From contig CALJFZ010000013.1 in the NCBI GenBank assembly GCA_938074325.1, forward strand, positions 1 through 46,301: a DNA stretch of 46,301 nt. Direction: 5' to 3'. This document shows positions 16,491 through 26,359 of this stretch, piece by piece. Origin of the DNA: an uncultured Flavobacteriales bacterium. Lineage in GTDB: Bacteria > Bacteroidota > Bacteroidia > Flavobacteriales_D > Sanyastnellaceae. The translations under genes and the position numbers were made by a program. Below the pieces are notes generated by a model, which saw nothing but the letters and a program-made list of their open reading frames with translations, had not been told where the DNA came from and searched no databases. Positions within the stretch are counted from its first letter, which is position 1. Every line of letters begins with the position of its first letter.

Positions 16491-19400
16491 TTAGTATTTG
16501 AGGGTTACGGTTCCGGTGATGGGGTCACGATCACCTACAAATTCAATCACGTAATAGTAGTCCGCCATGGGAAGCGGCGCGTTGTTGTATCGGCCGTCCC
16601 AACGTTCCTGGTAGCCGACCGAATAGAAAATCTCTTGTCCCCATCGATTGAAGACACGGACTTTCGAAGTTGGGAAGAATTCAAGCCCACCGACAATCCA
16701 TTCATCGTTGTACCCGTCTCCGTTTGGCGTGATGGCTTCAGCGATGAAGAAGCAACCGATGGTCGGATCCACTTCAACCACTCGGGTCAACGTGCAACCT
16801 AAACTGTCCGTCACCACGACCGAATACGCATCCTCATACAGGCCGGTGGCCGTTGCAGTGGTTTGTGCCGACTCATCGCTCCACAGGTACTCAATGGGCT
16901 GAAATCCTCCAACGACAGAGGCCGTTGCTGTGCCGTCCTGTTCATTCCAACACGTCACTGGTGAGCTGAGCATATTGATGATCATGTCGGTATCGACTTC
17001 AGCCGCAACCGTGAAGGCTGTATCCTCAACACAGCCGGTCGAATCGATGGCCGTGATGTTGTACACCCCTTCGTAGAGGTTCAGCAGGTCAATGCCTTCT
17101 TCGAGTACATCCCACGAAATATCCCCGGTCCCACCGATGGGGAAAATATTGACTTCACCATCATTCATGCCCGTGCACGTCACATCGGTAACATCGATGA
17201 GCACTTCAATCGGATCGGGCTCCATGATTTCAAACTGTGTCGAATCCTGGCAACCGTTGGCATCGACAACGGTGGCGGTGTATTCACCTGCGCACAGCGC
17301 TCCGAAGTTGAAATCTTCGTTTCCGTTCAATGTGAGCAGGACTGCTCCCGTCCCTCCACTGAAATCGACAATGGCCGTGCCGTCACAATCGCCTCCACAC
17401 ACGACATCTTCCAACAACAACGTCTCGACCTGCAAAGAATCAGGCTCAGTAATTTCAGTCGCCTCTGTGATGATGCATCCATTCTCATCCTGCACGGTGA
17501 CACCGATGGGACCTTCATCCAAGTTCTCAATGGTGTAGGGCAAAGCACCGTCTTCCGGTTCGATGAGCGTCAATGCTCCAGTTCCTCCAATGCCCTCAAC
17601 AGCCAGCATGCCATCGGCGAAGGATGTGCACGAGATTTCGGTTGGGGTGAGGATCAACTGAATGGCATCGGGTTCAATCAACAACTGAGGATCCGATTCC
17701 ACCTCGCAACCCGCTTCGTCCATCACCGTGATGGTGTACGTGCCTGCTTCGACATCAAAACACGGTTCAAATTGGAAAGCCCCCGCTGGTGGATCAATTT
17801 GGAAACTCAAGGCCCCAGTCCCCCCGGTTGCATTCTCTACACAGATGGAGCCGTTGGCCTCACCGAAGCAAGTGACATTTTCAACGACCAAGTCGAAAAG
17901 AATCGAATCCGGTGCCATTACAGCAAAGGCCTCTTGCACCACGCATCCATTTTCATCGGTGGCATTAGCAAGGTAATCCCCTACGCACAGTCCACTGTCA
18001 GCGTATTCATTTTCCTCAGAATCCGTGACCGAATAATCGAATACACCGGAACCACCAAAGGCAGCAATGTTCACCTCACCATCGCACGCCTCTGCACAGG
18101 GCAAATCTGTGACGAGCAACTCGATGGTTACTGGGTCAGGTTCAGCGATGGAGACATTGGTCTGCGTAATGCAGCCATTGGCATCTTCTACCTGCAAGAG
18201 GTAATCCGCAGCACTTAAATCCGTTACTTCGAAATTGACGGTGCCTTCTCCTGAGATGTTTACACCCAATGCTGGGGAAGCTCCCAAGGTCAATTCACCG
18301 GTTCCGCCGCTCATGAAGCCTTCGATGATGCCATCGTCGTATGAGAAGCAAGTAATGTCCTCAGCGGTTACTTCTAATACAAGCGGATCGAGGCAGGAAA
18401 TGGTGATGGCCGTATCAAGCGAACATCCATTGAAATCCGTAATTTCAAATTCCCACTCGCCGTTTCCATCGATGCACTCGAGTCCAACCCATTGGTTGCT
18501 CGGATCCGGCAGTAATCCATTGCCCGTACCCGTCGCGGAGTAGGTGACAATTTGGTAGTTCGGGGTGCCGCCCGCATAATCGATTTGGACCACGCTGTTC
18601 AAATCTCCTGGGCAGGTGTTGTCTTGAATCAATTCCCAAGAAGCTTCCAACTCCGGAGGTTCAACAAACGAGAACACTTCTGAGGAGTCGCGGCACGTAT
18701 TGCCATCCACAACCGCAACGAAGTAGTCGCCCTCCAATAAGTCTGCGAATTGATTGTCTCCAACTTGGGACGCAATCAATGTGCTGTCTGCTGCATTGAA
18801 GAGTTCGTAAGTAAGAGGCGCTGCTCCGTTCACATTGACTTCCACGGCGGCCATGTCTCCAAAACAATCAATGTTGCTGTTGACTTCAATGGCCGCGTCG
18901 TTTTCCGCATAGTTTTCGCAGGGGTTCTGCACCGCTTGGGGACCGTCGCCATCCCCTTCCATGCAGTATTCCTGGTAGGGAGCTTGTACACCTTCCACGA
19001 ATACCTGGAAACAGGCATGGAACTCGAAATCGCCACATGTCGTCACTTGGGCAAATTTGATGCGCAAGTCGTCACCTGCTGCTTCAGGGATAACGGTAAA
19101 AATGAGTCCCCCATCTTCCTGTTCAGAGCACATCCCAGTAGAGGTGTAAGCAGGATTGGTCCCGGTGTACTGTTCCCCGACAGCATACCCTAACGTCCAG
19201 TAGGTATCGAAGGCTACGTCGGGAAAAAAATCAAGCAGCGCCGGGTTCTGCGTCCCGCCGAGCAGTACATCCCCCAACGTTGGGTTGAAGCAGCCGCAAG
19301 GGGCGTCGATGTAAAAGGGCGACGTACCAAGCACCAAGGCATCGGAGTAGATCGCGCTCAGTTCATCGGTCGGGTTCGTGAATTCGGCATACAAACTGTA

Positions 19401-19619
19401 CGTCACGTACCCCTCCAATTCAGCATAAATCGGTTCCCCGAGTGCATCGAACGTCGTCGGCTCGTAAAAAGCAGTATCCACTTCCACCACGACACCGGTC
19501 ATTTGGCCCATGGCGATGGAGGAGAATAGGGTGAGCGCTGATACCAAGTAGAGCAAGCGCGAACATGCGGCTACAAGGCCGCGGAGGGGTTGGGGTTGAG
19601 AATTCACGAGGTCTTTCAT
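16491..19619 (-). CDS. SprB-repeat surface protein with type B T9SS C-terminal domain
   Basis: ATG 19619 (MKDLVNSQPQPL) starts a 1042-residue exported protein with a signal sequence ending near MGQM; the frame extends to 19664 but that extra N-terminus is unlikely. Residues about 40-240 are a divergent copy of the module of 1161-5174 (VTYSLYAEFTNP, then VAFDTYWTLGYAVG). About nine SprB-type repeats follow, each with a pattern like ITCFSYDDGIIEG plus Gly-Gly-Thr-Gly. The last about 85 residues are the gliding-motility type B domain (AITPNGDGYNDEW, KVRVFNRWGQEIFYS). It is secreted by the T9SS and displayed with the PorP/SprF protein encoded 7 bp downstream. It may be an adhesin. Confidence 0.93.
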   Translation of the reverse strand: MKDLVNSQPQPLRGLVAACSRLLYLVSALTLFSSIAMGQMTGVVVEVDTAFYEPTTFDALGEPIYAELEGYVTYSLYAEFTNPTDELSAIYSDALVLGTSPFYIDAPCGCFNPTLGDVLLGGTQNPALLDFFPDVAFDTYWTLGYAVGEQYTGTNPAYTSTGMCSEQEDGGLIFTVIPEAAGDDLRIKFAQVTTCGDFEFHACFQVFVEGVQAPYQEYCMEGDGDGPQAVQNPCENYAENDAAIEVNSNIDCFGDMAAVEVNVNGAAPLTYELFNAADSTLIASQVGDNQFADLLEGDYFVAVVDGNTCRDSSEVFSFVEPPELEASWELIQDNTCPGDLNSVVQIDYAGGTPNYQIVTYSATGTGNGLLPDPSNQWVGLECIDGNGEWEFEITDFNGCSLDTAITISCLDPLVLEVTAEDITCFSYDDGIIEGFMSGGTGELTLGASPALGVNISGEGTVNFEVTDLSAADYLLQVEDANGCITQTNVSIAEPDPVTIELLVTDLPCAEACDGEVNIAAFGGSGVFDYSVTDSEENEYADSGLCVGDYLANATDENGCVVQEAFAVMAPDSILFDLVVENVTCFGEANGSICVENATGGTGALSFQIDPPAGAFQFEPCFDVEAGTYTITVMDEAGCEVESDPQLLIEPDAIQLILTPTEISCTSFADGMLAVEGIGGTGALTLIEPEDGALPYTIENLDEGPIGVTVQDENGCIITEATEITEPDSLQVETLLLEDVVCGGDCDGTAIVDFSGGTGAVLLTLNGNEDFNFGALCAGEYTATVVDANGCQDSTQFEIMEPDPIEVLIDVTDVTCTGMNDGEVNIFPIGGTGDISWDVLEEGIDLLNLYEGVYNITAIDSTGCVEDTAFTVAAEVDTDMIINMLSSPVTCWNEQDGTATASVVGGFQPIEYLWSDESAQTTATATGLYEDAYSVVVTDSLGCTLTRVVEVDPTIGCFFIAEAITPNGDGYNDEWIVGGLEFFPTSKVRVFNRWGQEIFYSVGYQERWDGRYNNAPLPMADYYYVIEFVGDRDPITGTVTLKY

Positions 19620-19694
19620 GAACGGCGTTTCAGGGTCTGCACACAAAACAAGCGGTACGAGCAAAACGTTGCTTGTTCTAATGAAAGCGCAAAA

Positions 19695-19710
19695 TAGCGG
19701 AATTCCGCTA
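19695..19710 (-). repeat. Perfect 16-bp palindrome, possible weak terminator of rluF
   Basis: TAGCGGAATTCCGCTA is fully self-complementary. On the minus strand it lies 8 bp after the rluF stop codon and is followed by TTTT, so it could act as a short terminator. Another inverted repeat, AACAAGC/GCTTGTT at 19647-19677, lies just downstream before the SprB-repeat gene. Confidence 0.45.
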
Positions 19711-19718
19711 CATGAGCA

Positions 19719-20432
19719 TCATTTACCCTTGCCCCACAGCCGATTGACCTCCGCCTCCGAGAGGTGGCGCCACTTTCCGCGTGGCACATCGAGTTCCAGC
19801 TGCATGATTCGAACCCGCTTCAGCCGCACAACTCGATGACCAAGGGCCTCGCACATGCGCCGAATTTGGCGGTTCAGGCCCTGCACCAAAATGATGCGAA
19901 ACGTGGTCGGTGAAAGCCGTTCGACCTTGCAAGGCCGGGTGGTCGTATCCAAAATATGAACCCCTCGGGACATAGACCGAACAAAGGCATCATCGAAGGG
20001 GCGATTCACCGTTACGATGTACTCCTTTTCGTGCCCGTGGCGTTCCCGCAGGATGTGGTTGACAATTTCGCCGTCGTCCGTCATGATGATGAGCCCTTCA
20101 CTCATCTTATCCAAGCGCCCAACGGGGAATACGCGAGTGGGGTAATTCACGAAATCGACGATGTTGTCTTTTTCGCGGCGCTGGTCGGTGGTGCAGACGA
20201 TGCCCACGGGTTTGTGTACAGCCAAGTAGACGTGCTCCTTGTCTTGGTCGGGCGAAACCACTTTCCCCCGAACGGTCACGACGTCACCGGGCATCACCTT
20301 GGTTCCCTTCTCGGGAACTTGACCGTTGATCTTAACCGCCCCCGCGTCGATCAATTTATCAGCCGCACGCCGAGAGCAATAGCCAACCTGGGTGAAATAC
20401 TTATTGATCCGGATGCCCTCGTCGTTTTCCAT
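19719..20432 (-). CDS. rluF: 23S rRNA pseudouridine synthase, RluF type
   Basis: ATG 20432 (MENDEGIRINKYFTQ) gives 237 residues; the frame continues to 20498 but would cross the divergent icmF promoter. Residues about 7-65 are an S4 RNA-binding domain (RINKYFTQVGYCSRRAADKL). The catalytic domain has the RluB/E/F-type motif GRLDKMSEGLIIMT with the catalytic Asp, then HEKEYIVTV and LVQGLNRQIRRMCEALGH. The HEKEY and VQGLNRQIRRM blocks fit the RluF subgroup, which modifies U2604 of 23S rRNA in E. coli. Divergent from icmF. Confidence 0.88.
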   Translation of the reverse strand: MENDEGIRINKYFTQVGYCSRRAADKLIDAGAVKINGQVPEKGTKVMPGDVVTVRGKVVSPDQDKEHVYLAVHKPVGIVCTTDQRREKDNIVDFVNYPTRVFPVGRLDKMSEGLIIMTDDGEIVNHILRERHGHEKEYIVTVNRPFDDAFVRSMSRGVHILDTTTRPCKVERLSPTTFRIILVQGLNRQIRRMCEALGHRVVRLKRVRIMQLELDVPRGKWRHLSEAEVNRLWGKGK

Positions 20433-20436
20433 GGTG

Positions 20437-20444
20437 CGAAAATA
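20437..20444 (-). promoter_or_regulatory. Possible -7 box 4 nt before the rluF start
   Basis: TATTTTCG on the minus strand has one mismatch to TAnnTTTG and is separated by 4 nt from ATG 20432. No TTG element was found at the expected distance. Confidence 0.3.
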
Positions 20445-20473
20445 GGCCATGCACTCAACGGTCCTCAACCTGC

Positions 20474-20481
20474 TACCTTTG
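20474..20481 (+). promoter_or_regulatory. -7 box of icmF
   Basis: TACCTTTG matches TAnnTTTG exactly and lies 21 nt upstream of ATG 20503. This supports 20503 as the start, because the in-frame ATG at 20449 would lie upstream of the transcription start. Confidence 0.5.
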
Positions 20482-20502
20482 CATGCATACAGGTTCATTT
20501 CA

Positions 20503-23500
20503 ATGCAAAAGGAAACCGTCTACACCCCCCAACACAACGTCCGAATCGTCACGGCTGCGAGCTTGTTTGACGGGCACGATGCCGCCATCAACATCATGCG
20601 CCGCATCATGCAGCGATCCGGATGCGAGGTCATTCACCTCGGACACGACCGGAGCGTCGACGAAGTGGTCAACTGCGCCATCCAGGAAGATGCACAGGCC
20701 ATTGCCATGACGTCCTACCAAGGAGGCCACATGGAGTACTTCAAATACATGAAGGACCTTTTAGACGAGCGCGGGGCAAGCCACATCCGAATCTTCGGAG
20801 GAGGCGGAGGAACCATCCTACCGGAAGAAATTGAAGAACTGCATGCATACGGTATCGAACGCATTTACCATCCGGACGACGGTCGGGCCATGGGGCTGCA
20901 GGGCATGATCAACGATCTCATCCAACGAAGCGATTTCCGGACCGTTGAAGACGCCACTACATTGAAGGATGAATTCCGCGAACTCTCGTCTGGTTCAACG
21001 CAAGCGATTGCACGCTGCATCACCGCCGCGGAATTGGATTCAGAAGGGTTCCAAAAAGCATTCCGAGCGGCGCATACCGAGATACCGCAAGTTCCCGTAT
21101 TGGGGATCACCGGGACCGGTGGCGCTGGCAAGTCGTCCATGGTCGACGAATTGGTCCGTCGCTTCCTCTCGGCATTTCCGGATAAGCGCATTGGCTTGAT
21201 AAGCGTGGACCCCTCCAAGCGCAAGACAGGCGGCGCACTGCTCGGTGACCGCATTCGGATGAATGCCATCAACAACGAACGGGTCTACATGCGTTCGCTG
21301 GCCACGCGCCAGTCCAACCTCGCCCTCTCCAAGCACGTGGCCGAGGGGTTGGATGTCCTGCGCGTCTCTGGGTTTGATCTCATCGTCCTGGAAACAAGTG
21401 GCATTGGCCAAAGCGATACCGAAATCATGGACCACAGCGATGTGGCCTTGTACATCATGACACCCGAGTTCGGCGCCGCGACGCAGTTGGAAAAGATCGA
21501 CATGTTGGACTTTGCTGACATCGTCGCCATCAATAAGTTTGATAAGCGCGGTGGCCTCGACGCCATACGGGATGTTCGCAAACAATTCAAACGCAACCAC
21601 GACCTGTGGGAGGCGAAGGACGAGGAGTTGCCCATCGTTGGGACCATCGCTTCGCAATTCAATGATCCGGGAACGAACCAATTGTTCGCCATGGTGATGA
21701 ACCTCATCTCCGAGCGCACTGCCGCAGAAATAAACGTGGCCCTTCCCGGAACGGATGCTTCGAGCGAAAAGCAATTTGTCATCCCGCCAAAACGCACGCG
21801 GTACCTCAGTGAAATTGCCGAGCAAGTGCGCCATTACAACGACTGGACAGAACGCCAAGCGGCCACTGCAGGCCAACTTCAGGCCTTGCAAACGGCCATG
21901 ACCCTCTTGGAGGGGGATGCGTCCAACATCGAGGCGAAAAGCCACGAAGTTCAACTCGAAATGGACCCCAAGGTGTTGGAATGGCTTGAGCAATGGCCAG
22001 AACTCCGGGCTCGGTATGAGTCGGAAGTATACACCTACCAGGTTCGAGGCAGGGACATTTCGGTTGAAACCACGACGGAGAGCTTGTCCCACCTCAACAT
22101 CCCGAAAATCGCTGTGCCGCGGTTGAGCGGCTGGTCGGATTTGGCCCGGTGGGCGCTGCAGGAAAACCTGCCCGGCAGCTTTCCATACACCGCAGGAATC
22201 TATCCGTTCAAGCGACAAGGGGAAGACCCGGCCCGCATGTTTGCCGGAGAAGGCGGACCCGAGCGCACGAACAAGCGCTTTCACTACGTCTCTCAAGGCA
22301 TGCCCGCCAAGCGCCTCTCCACGGCCTTTGACAGCGTCACGCTCTATGGCCGCGACCCCGACCGACGCCCAGACATCTATGGCAAGGTGGGAAACAGCGG
22401 GGTCAGCGTTTGCTGCTTGGACGATGCGAAGAAACTCTACAGCGGCTTCGACTTGTGCGCTCCCACGACCAGCGTGTCCATGACCATCAATGGCCCCGCT
22501 CCCATCCTTTTGGCTTTCTTCCTGAATGCCACAGTCGATCAACACTGCGAAAAATTCATCCGGGAAAACGGTTTGGAGGACAAGGTCGAAGGTGTGCTTC
22601 GAGCGAAGTGGGAAGACAAAGGCTTGAAGCGACCCGTTTACCAAGGAGATTTGCCCGAAGGACACAACGGACTCGGCCTCCTGCTGCTCGGTTGCACAGG
22701 CGATGAAGTCCTGCCTGAGGCCGACTACCAACGACTGCAGGCTGAGGCGATGAGCCAAGTTCGCGGCACCGTCCAGGCCGATATACTGAAAGAGGATCAA
22801 GCCCAAAACACCTGCATTTTCTCCACGGAATTCGCCCTGCGCCTGATGGGCGATGTACAGGCATCGTTCATCGACCGCTCGATTCGCAACTTTTACAGCG
22901 TCTCCATTAGTGGCTATCACATTGCAGAGGCCGGTGCCAACCCCATCACGCAATTGGCCTTTACGCTCGCCAACGGGTTCACCTACGTAGAATACTACTT
23001 GAGCCGTGGCATGGACTTGAATGAGTTTGGGCCCAACCTCAGCTTCTTCTTCAGCAACGGCATCGACCCGGAATATGCGGTCATCGGTCGCGTGGCACGG
23101 CGCATCTGGGCCAAGGCCATGCGGGAAAAATACGGAGCCTCTGCGCGTGCCCAAATGCTGAAGTACCACATCCAGACCTCAGGGCGCTCCTTGCATGCTC
23201 AGGAAATCGATTTCAACGACATTCGGACGACCCTGCAAGCGTTGTACGCCATTTACGACAACTGCAATTCCCTGCACACCAACGCCTACGACGAGGCCAT
23301 CACAACACCTACGGAACACAGCGTACGGCGGGCCATGGCCATCCAGCTCATCATCAACAAGGAGCTCGGTTTGACGAAAAACGAAAACCCCCTCCAAGGA
23401 TCTTACATCATTGAAGCGTTGACCGATCTCGTCGAGGAAGCGGTCATGACCGAATTCGACCGCATCACGGAACGCGGAGGTGTCATCGGAGCGATGGAAA

Positions 23501-23862
23501 CCATGTACCAACGCTCGCGCATCCAAGAAGAGAGCTTGCATTACGAGACCTTGAAGCACACCGGCGAATTCCCCATCATTGGCGTCAACACGTTCTTGGC
23601 CAAGAACGGCTCGCCCACGCTTACTCCTGGGGAAGTTATCCGGGCTGAACCTTCGGAAAAGGAAGGCCAACTGGAGCAAGTGAAACGCATCCACACCCGG
23701 TTCGAGGCAGAAAGCAGCGAGGCCATCACCGCGGTGAAGCAAGCGGCAGTCGCCGGCGAAAACGTTTTCGAAACCCTGCTCGAGAGTGCAAAATTCTGCA
23801 CCTTGGGTCAGTTGAGTGACGCCCTGTTTGAGGTAGGTGGTGCGTACCGCCGGAACATGTAA
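20503..23862 (+). CDS. icmF: Fused B12-dependent acyl-CoA mutase with G-protein chaperone (IcmF)
   Basis: The 1119-residue protein has the order typical of IcmF. First comes a B12-binding domain (about 10-140; the [14 protein letters not shown] segment carries the axial His, with SYQGGHMEY behind it). Next is a MeaB-like GTPase (about 190-430; Walker [33 protein letters not shown]). The C-terminal radical mutase has [14 protein letters not shown]. Adenosylcobalamin-dependent enzymes of this family interconvert isobutyryl-CoA and n-butyryl-CoA, and some act on isovaleryl/pivalyl-CoA; the exact substrate cannot be read here. The GTPase loads and protects the cofactor. The stop overlaps the next gene's start (TAATG). 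Confidence 0.95.
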   Translation: MQKETVYTPQHNVRIVTAASLFDGHDAAINIMRRIMQRSGCEVIHLGHDRSVDEVVNCAIQEDAQAIAMTSYQGGHMEYFKYMKDLLDERGASHIRIFGGGGGTILPEEIEELHAYGIERIYHPDDGRAMGLQGMINDLIQRSDFRTVEDATTLKDEFRELSSGSTQAIARCITAAELDSEGFQKAFRAAHTEIPQVPVLGITGTGGAGKSSMVDELVRRFLSAFPDKRIGLISVDPSKRKTGGALLGDRIRMNAINNERVYMRSLATRQSNLALSKHVAEGLDVLRVSGFDLIVLETSGIGQSDTEIMDHSDVALYIMTPEFGAATQLEKIDMLDFADIVAINKFDKRGGLDAIRDVRKQFKRNHDLWEAKDEELPIVGTIASQFNDPGTNQLFAMVMNLISERTAAEINVALPGTDASSEKQFVIPPKRTRYLSEIAEQVRHYNDWTERQAATAGQLQALQTAMTLLEGDASNIEAKSHEVQLEMDPKVLEWLEQWPELRARYESEVYTYQVRGRDISVETTTESLSHLNIPKIAVPRLSGWSDLARWALQENLPGSFPYTAGIYPFKRQGEDPARMFAGEGGPERTNKRFHYVSQGMPAKRLSTAFDSVTLYGRDPDRRPDIYGKVGNSGVSVCCLDDAKKLYSGFDLCAPTTSVSMTINGPAPILLAFFLNATVDQHCEKFIRENGLEDKVEGVLRAKWEDKGLKRPVYQGDLPEGHNGLGLLLLGCTGDEVLPEADYQRLQAEAMSQVRGTVQADILKEDQAQNTCIFSTEFALRLMGDVQASFIDRSIRNFYSVSISGYHIAEAGANPITQLAFTLANGFTYVEYYLSRGMDLNEFGPNLSFFFSNGIDPEYAVIGRVARRIWAKAMREKYGASARAQMLKYHIQTSGRSLHAQEIDFNDIRTTLQALYAIYDNCNSLHTNAYDEAITTPTEHSVRRAMAIQLIINKELGLTKNENPLQGSYIIEALTDLVEEAVMTEFDRITERGGVIGAMETMYQRSRIQEESLHYETLKHTGEFPIIGVNTFLAKNGSPTLTPGEVIRAEPSEKEGQLEQVKRIHTRFEAESSEAITAVKQAAVAGENVFETLLESAKFCTLGQLSDALFEVGGAYRRNM

Positions 23863-24737
23863 TGAACACCGCACCCAAGGCCACTTCGGGCATTGCTTGG
23901 ATGCTATTGGCCACGGTCTTGTACACCGCGGCAAACCTCTGCGTCAAAGCATTGGCGCACTTACCCACCCAGGAATTGGTGTTTTTGCGCTCCATCATCT
24001 CCCTGGTGTTGACCGGAGGATGGCTGTGGTGGAAGGGCTACAACCTACTTGGTGTGAACCGCAAGTGGCTGTTGGTCCGGGGCATCTTCGGAACCATCGG
24101 GTTGGCGACGTTTTTTCACACGCTTCGCTTCATCCCCATCGCCAGTGCGACGGTCATCCAATACCTCTCTCCCATCTTCACGGTACTCTTGGCCCGGTAT
24201 TTTGACGGGCAACGGTCCATGCGCCCGGTCCAGTGGGCCTTTTTTGCAACGGCATTTGCAGGGGTGTTGATGGTGAAAGGCTTTGACCCGCGGATCAACT
24301 GGTTGTATTTCGGTTTGGGAGTGAGCAGCGCGATGGCCGCTGCCGTGGCCTACCTCGCCACCATGAAATGCCGCGAAACCGACCATCCAGTGGGCGTGGT
24401 CATCTGGTTTCACTTGGTGGCCGTGCCGGTGACCGGAGGTTGGACGGCTTTTACGTGGGTGCCGCCGGTGGGCTCAGAATGGCTGCTTGCGCTGGCCATC
24501 GGATTGCTCAGCGTGGTCGCTCAAATTGCCATGACCTATGCCTTGCACCAAGGTCAGGCCAATGTGATCATGCCGTTCAAATATTTCGGGGCGGTGCTGG
24601 CGTTTGCGTTTGGCTTGTTGCTCTTCGACGAGCGCTTGAACCAGTGGGCGTTGGCCGGCATGGGCTTGGTCATCCTCTCCGTCACACTGAATACCGTCCT
24701 GAAACGGCGCTGGGACCGAGGATCGAGCGCTGGTTAG
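23862..24737 (+). CDS. EamA/DMT-superfamily transporter
   Basis: The 291-residue integral membrane protein has about ten hydrophobic segments arranged as two EamA repeats: the first starts at GIAWMLLATVLYTAANLCVK and the second near GLGVSSAMAAAVAYLA. It shares one base with the icmF stop (TAATG), so translation is coupled. EamA proteins are drug/metabolite exporters or uptake carriers; linkage to icmF hints at a small metabolite linked to branched-chain acyl metabolism (inference). Its last four bases overlap the end of the convergent aminotransferase gene. Confidence 0.9.
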   Translation: MNTAPKATSGIAWMLLATVLYTAANLCVKALAHLPTQELVFLRSIISLVLTGGWLWWKGYNLLGVNRKWLLVRGIFGTIGLATFFHTLRFIPIASATVIQYLSPIFTVLLARYFDGQRSMRPVQWAFFATAFAGVLMVKGFDPRINWLYFGLGVSSAMAAAVAYLATMKCRETDHPVGVVIWFHLVAVPVTGGWTAFTWVPPVGSEWLLALAIGLLSVVAQIAMTYALHQGQANVIMPFKYFGAVLAFAFGLLLFDERLNQWALAGMGLVILSVTLNTVLKRRWDRGSSAG

Positions 24738-25639
24738 CGCAGAGGGGTGGCGTTTTCCCAAATGTGGCGCTGGTAGACCGACTGTAGCTTTTGCGTGATG
24801 GGGCCCATTTCCTGGGAAGCACCGATGCTCCGGCCATCAATTTCCGTGACATGGGCCAATCCCCCCATCGTACCTGTCGTGAAGACCTCCTGGGCCGTGT
24901 AAAATTCCGTCAAACTCACCCGGCGTTCTTCGACCGGCATGCCTTGCTGGCGCGCCAATTCCAGTACCAACTGACGGGTCAACCCCGGTAGGCAGGCGAC
25001 CGCAGTAGGCGTCAGCAATGTACCATTGCGCACAGCAAAGACATTGGTTGCATTCGTCTCCGCAATGAACCCCTCGAGGTCCAACATGAGCGCGTCATCC
25101 ACCCCTGCAACGTTCGCTTCAATTTTGGCCAAAATGTTGTTCAACAGGTTGTTGTGGTGGATTTTCGAATCCAAACACGACGGACTGTTCCGGCGGATTG
25201 CGGACGTAACCAAGCGTATTCCCTCTTGGCCATAGACGAGGCCCTTGTATTCAGGCAAAACAATGAGGGTAGAGCCAAACACGTTGAGCCTTGGATCCAT
25301 CCCGCTGGTGCTCTTCTCACCCCGGGTCAGCGTGATCCGGCAATGAACACCGTCGGTCATATCGTTCGCTCGGAGCGTAGCGAAAATCGCGTCCTCAACC
25401 TGGGCGCGACTGGGAATGTCAGCAAATGCCAAGGCCTGAGCGGAATCCAACAACCGGCTGATGTGCTCGCTCAGCTGATAGGCCCGACCGTTGGCAATGC
25501 GCAAGCCTTCCCACACGGCATCTCCCCCTTGCACCACGCTGTCGAGCACGCTTACTTTGGCATCAGCGCGTGGCACCAGTCCATTCACCCAGACTTGGGT
25601 CACGGCGTTGCGGGGGTCGGGTTGATTGAATTTGGCCAT
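24734..25639 (-). CDS. Class IV (fold-type IV) PLP aminotransferase, BCAT-like
   Basis: The 301-residue protein is a fold-type IV PLP enzyme. The probable PLP lysine is Lys159 in CLDSKIHHNNLLNNILAKI, and Glu194 in ETNATNVF binds the pyridine nitrogen. QGGDAVWEGLR near residue 37 and the TTGTMGGLAHV loop near the C-terminus also fit. The family includes branched-chain aminotransferases, D-amino-acid aminotransferases and aminodeoxychorismate lyase; substrate unknown. The sequence matches my recollection of the C-terminal half of plant BCAT-like fusion proteins. Last gene of the four-gene operon, 3 bp after the sulfotransferase-like gene. Confidence 0.9.
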   Translation of the reverse strand: MAKFNQPDPRNAVTQVWVNGLVPRADAKVSVLDSVVQGGDAVWEGLRIANGRAYQLSEHISRLLDSAQALAFADIPSRAQVEDAIFATLRANDMTDGVHCRITLTRGEKSTSGMDPRLNVFGSTLIVLPEYKGLVYGQEGIRLVTSAIRRNSPSCLDSKIHHNNLLNNILAKIEANVAGVDDALMLDLEGFIAETNATNVFAVRNGTLLTPTAVACLPGLTRQLVLELARQQGMPVEERRVSLTEFYTAQEVFTTGTMGGLAHVTEIDGRSIGASQEMGPITQKLQSVYQRHIWENATPLR

Positions 25640-25642
25640 GGA

Positions 25643-26353
25643 TCAGTTGATTGCTTGCTGGCTTAAAGTAACGTAAAGGGGCTCCAACTCTTCGATCAAG
25701 GCATTGAATTGTGGTTCCAGCTCTGGCAAGGAGCGGTCAACGGCAGCATGTGAGTTCCACCCCGTGGATGCATGCACCCGGTGGTACCAGTATTTCGCCC
25801 ACACTCCATCCTCTACGCGGGGGCCCGGGGCCCATGAGAGCATGCCAGGATCGAATTTGAGCCCCAGCCACTGCATCAATTCCGTCAAGGATTTCTCCGG
25901 ATTCGCCACCAAACGGTCTGAATCCAACACAGCAACGGGCCAACCCGCTTCTTGGCAATGCTTCAACCAAGCGTGTTGATGATGATAACACAAATCAAGC
26001 GCCGTAGGTTGGTCAATGTGCGCTCGGTACGATTTGAGCACGCGCCGCGGATGACGGGTCAATATGACGTGCTGGTGAGCAGCGAAGTCGTCGTAGGGCC
26101 ACCCCTCCAGGTGGTTGGCCATGTGCTTCAGAAACAGATGGCCTTCGTCTGTGCGGAAGGCAGGAAGAATATCCTGTCGCTCGGTTGGCATGGTCGCGAG
26201 AACTTCCTCGCGCGAAGGCCTATCCACACCGGTGTGCTGTAGAAAGTGAGCGAACAAGGGTTCGTCAAGCACCCGAAAATCCGGCCGTTGCGCCACGCTG
26301 TACATCAGCGCAGTGCTGCAATTGCGAGGGCCGGACCACAGCGAAACGATCAT
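25643..26353 (-). CDS. Sulfotransferase-like P-loop protein
   Basis: ATG 26353 (MIVSLWSGPRNCSTALMY) gives 236 residues; a TTG two codons upstream is less likely. The SGPRNCST segment (about 7-14) is the PAPS 5'-phosphosulfate-binding-like loop of sulfotransferases, and ILTRHPRRVLKSYRAH (about 98-113) matches the R-x-P...S region contacting the 3'-phosphate. The protein is probably cytoplasmic. It starts 6 bp after the CotH-domain gene and ends 3 bp before the aminotransferase gene. It matches what I recall of the N-terminal half of plant proteins fused to a BCAT-like domain (VLDEPLFA, EDGVWAKYWY blocks). Acceptor unknown; some relatives may not be true sulfotransferases. Confidence 0.85.
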   Translation of the reverse strand: MIVSLWSGPRNCSTALMYSVAQRPDFRVLDEPLFAHFLQHTGVDRPSREEVLATMPTERQDILPAFRTDEGHLFLKHMANHLEGWPYDDFAAHQHVILTRHPRRVLKSYRAHIDQPTALDLCYHHQHAWLKHCQEAGWPVAVLDSDRLVANPEKSLTELMQWLGLKFDPGMLSWAPGPRVEDGVWAKYWYHRVHASTGWNSHAAVDRSLPELEPQFNALIEELEPLYVTLSQQAIN

Positions 26354-26359
26354 GCCCAA

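Noticed and set aside
21040..23169. 709-codon minus-strand open frame
   Set aside because: It is antisense to icmF, whose domains are unambiguous. The long frame is a by-product of GC-biased codon use, and its translation has no domain.
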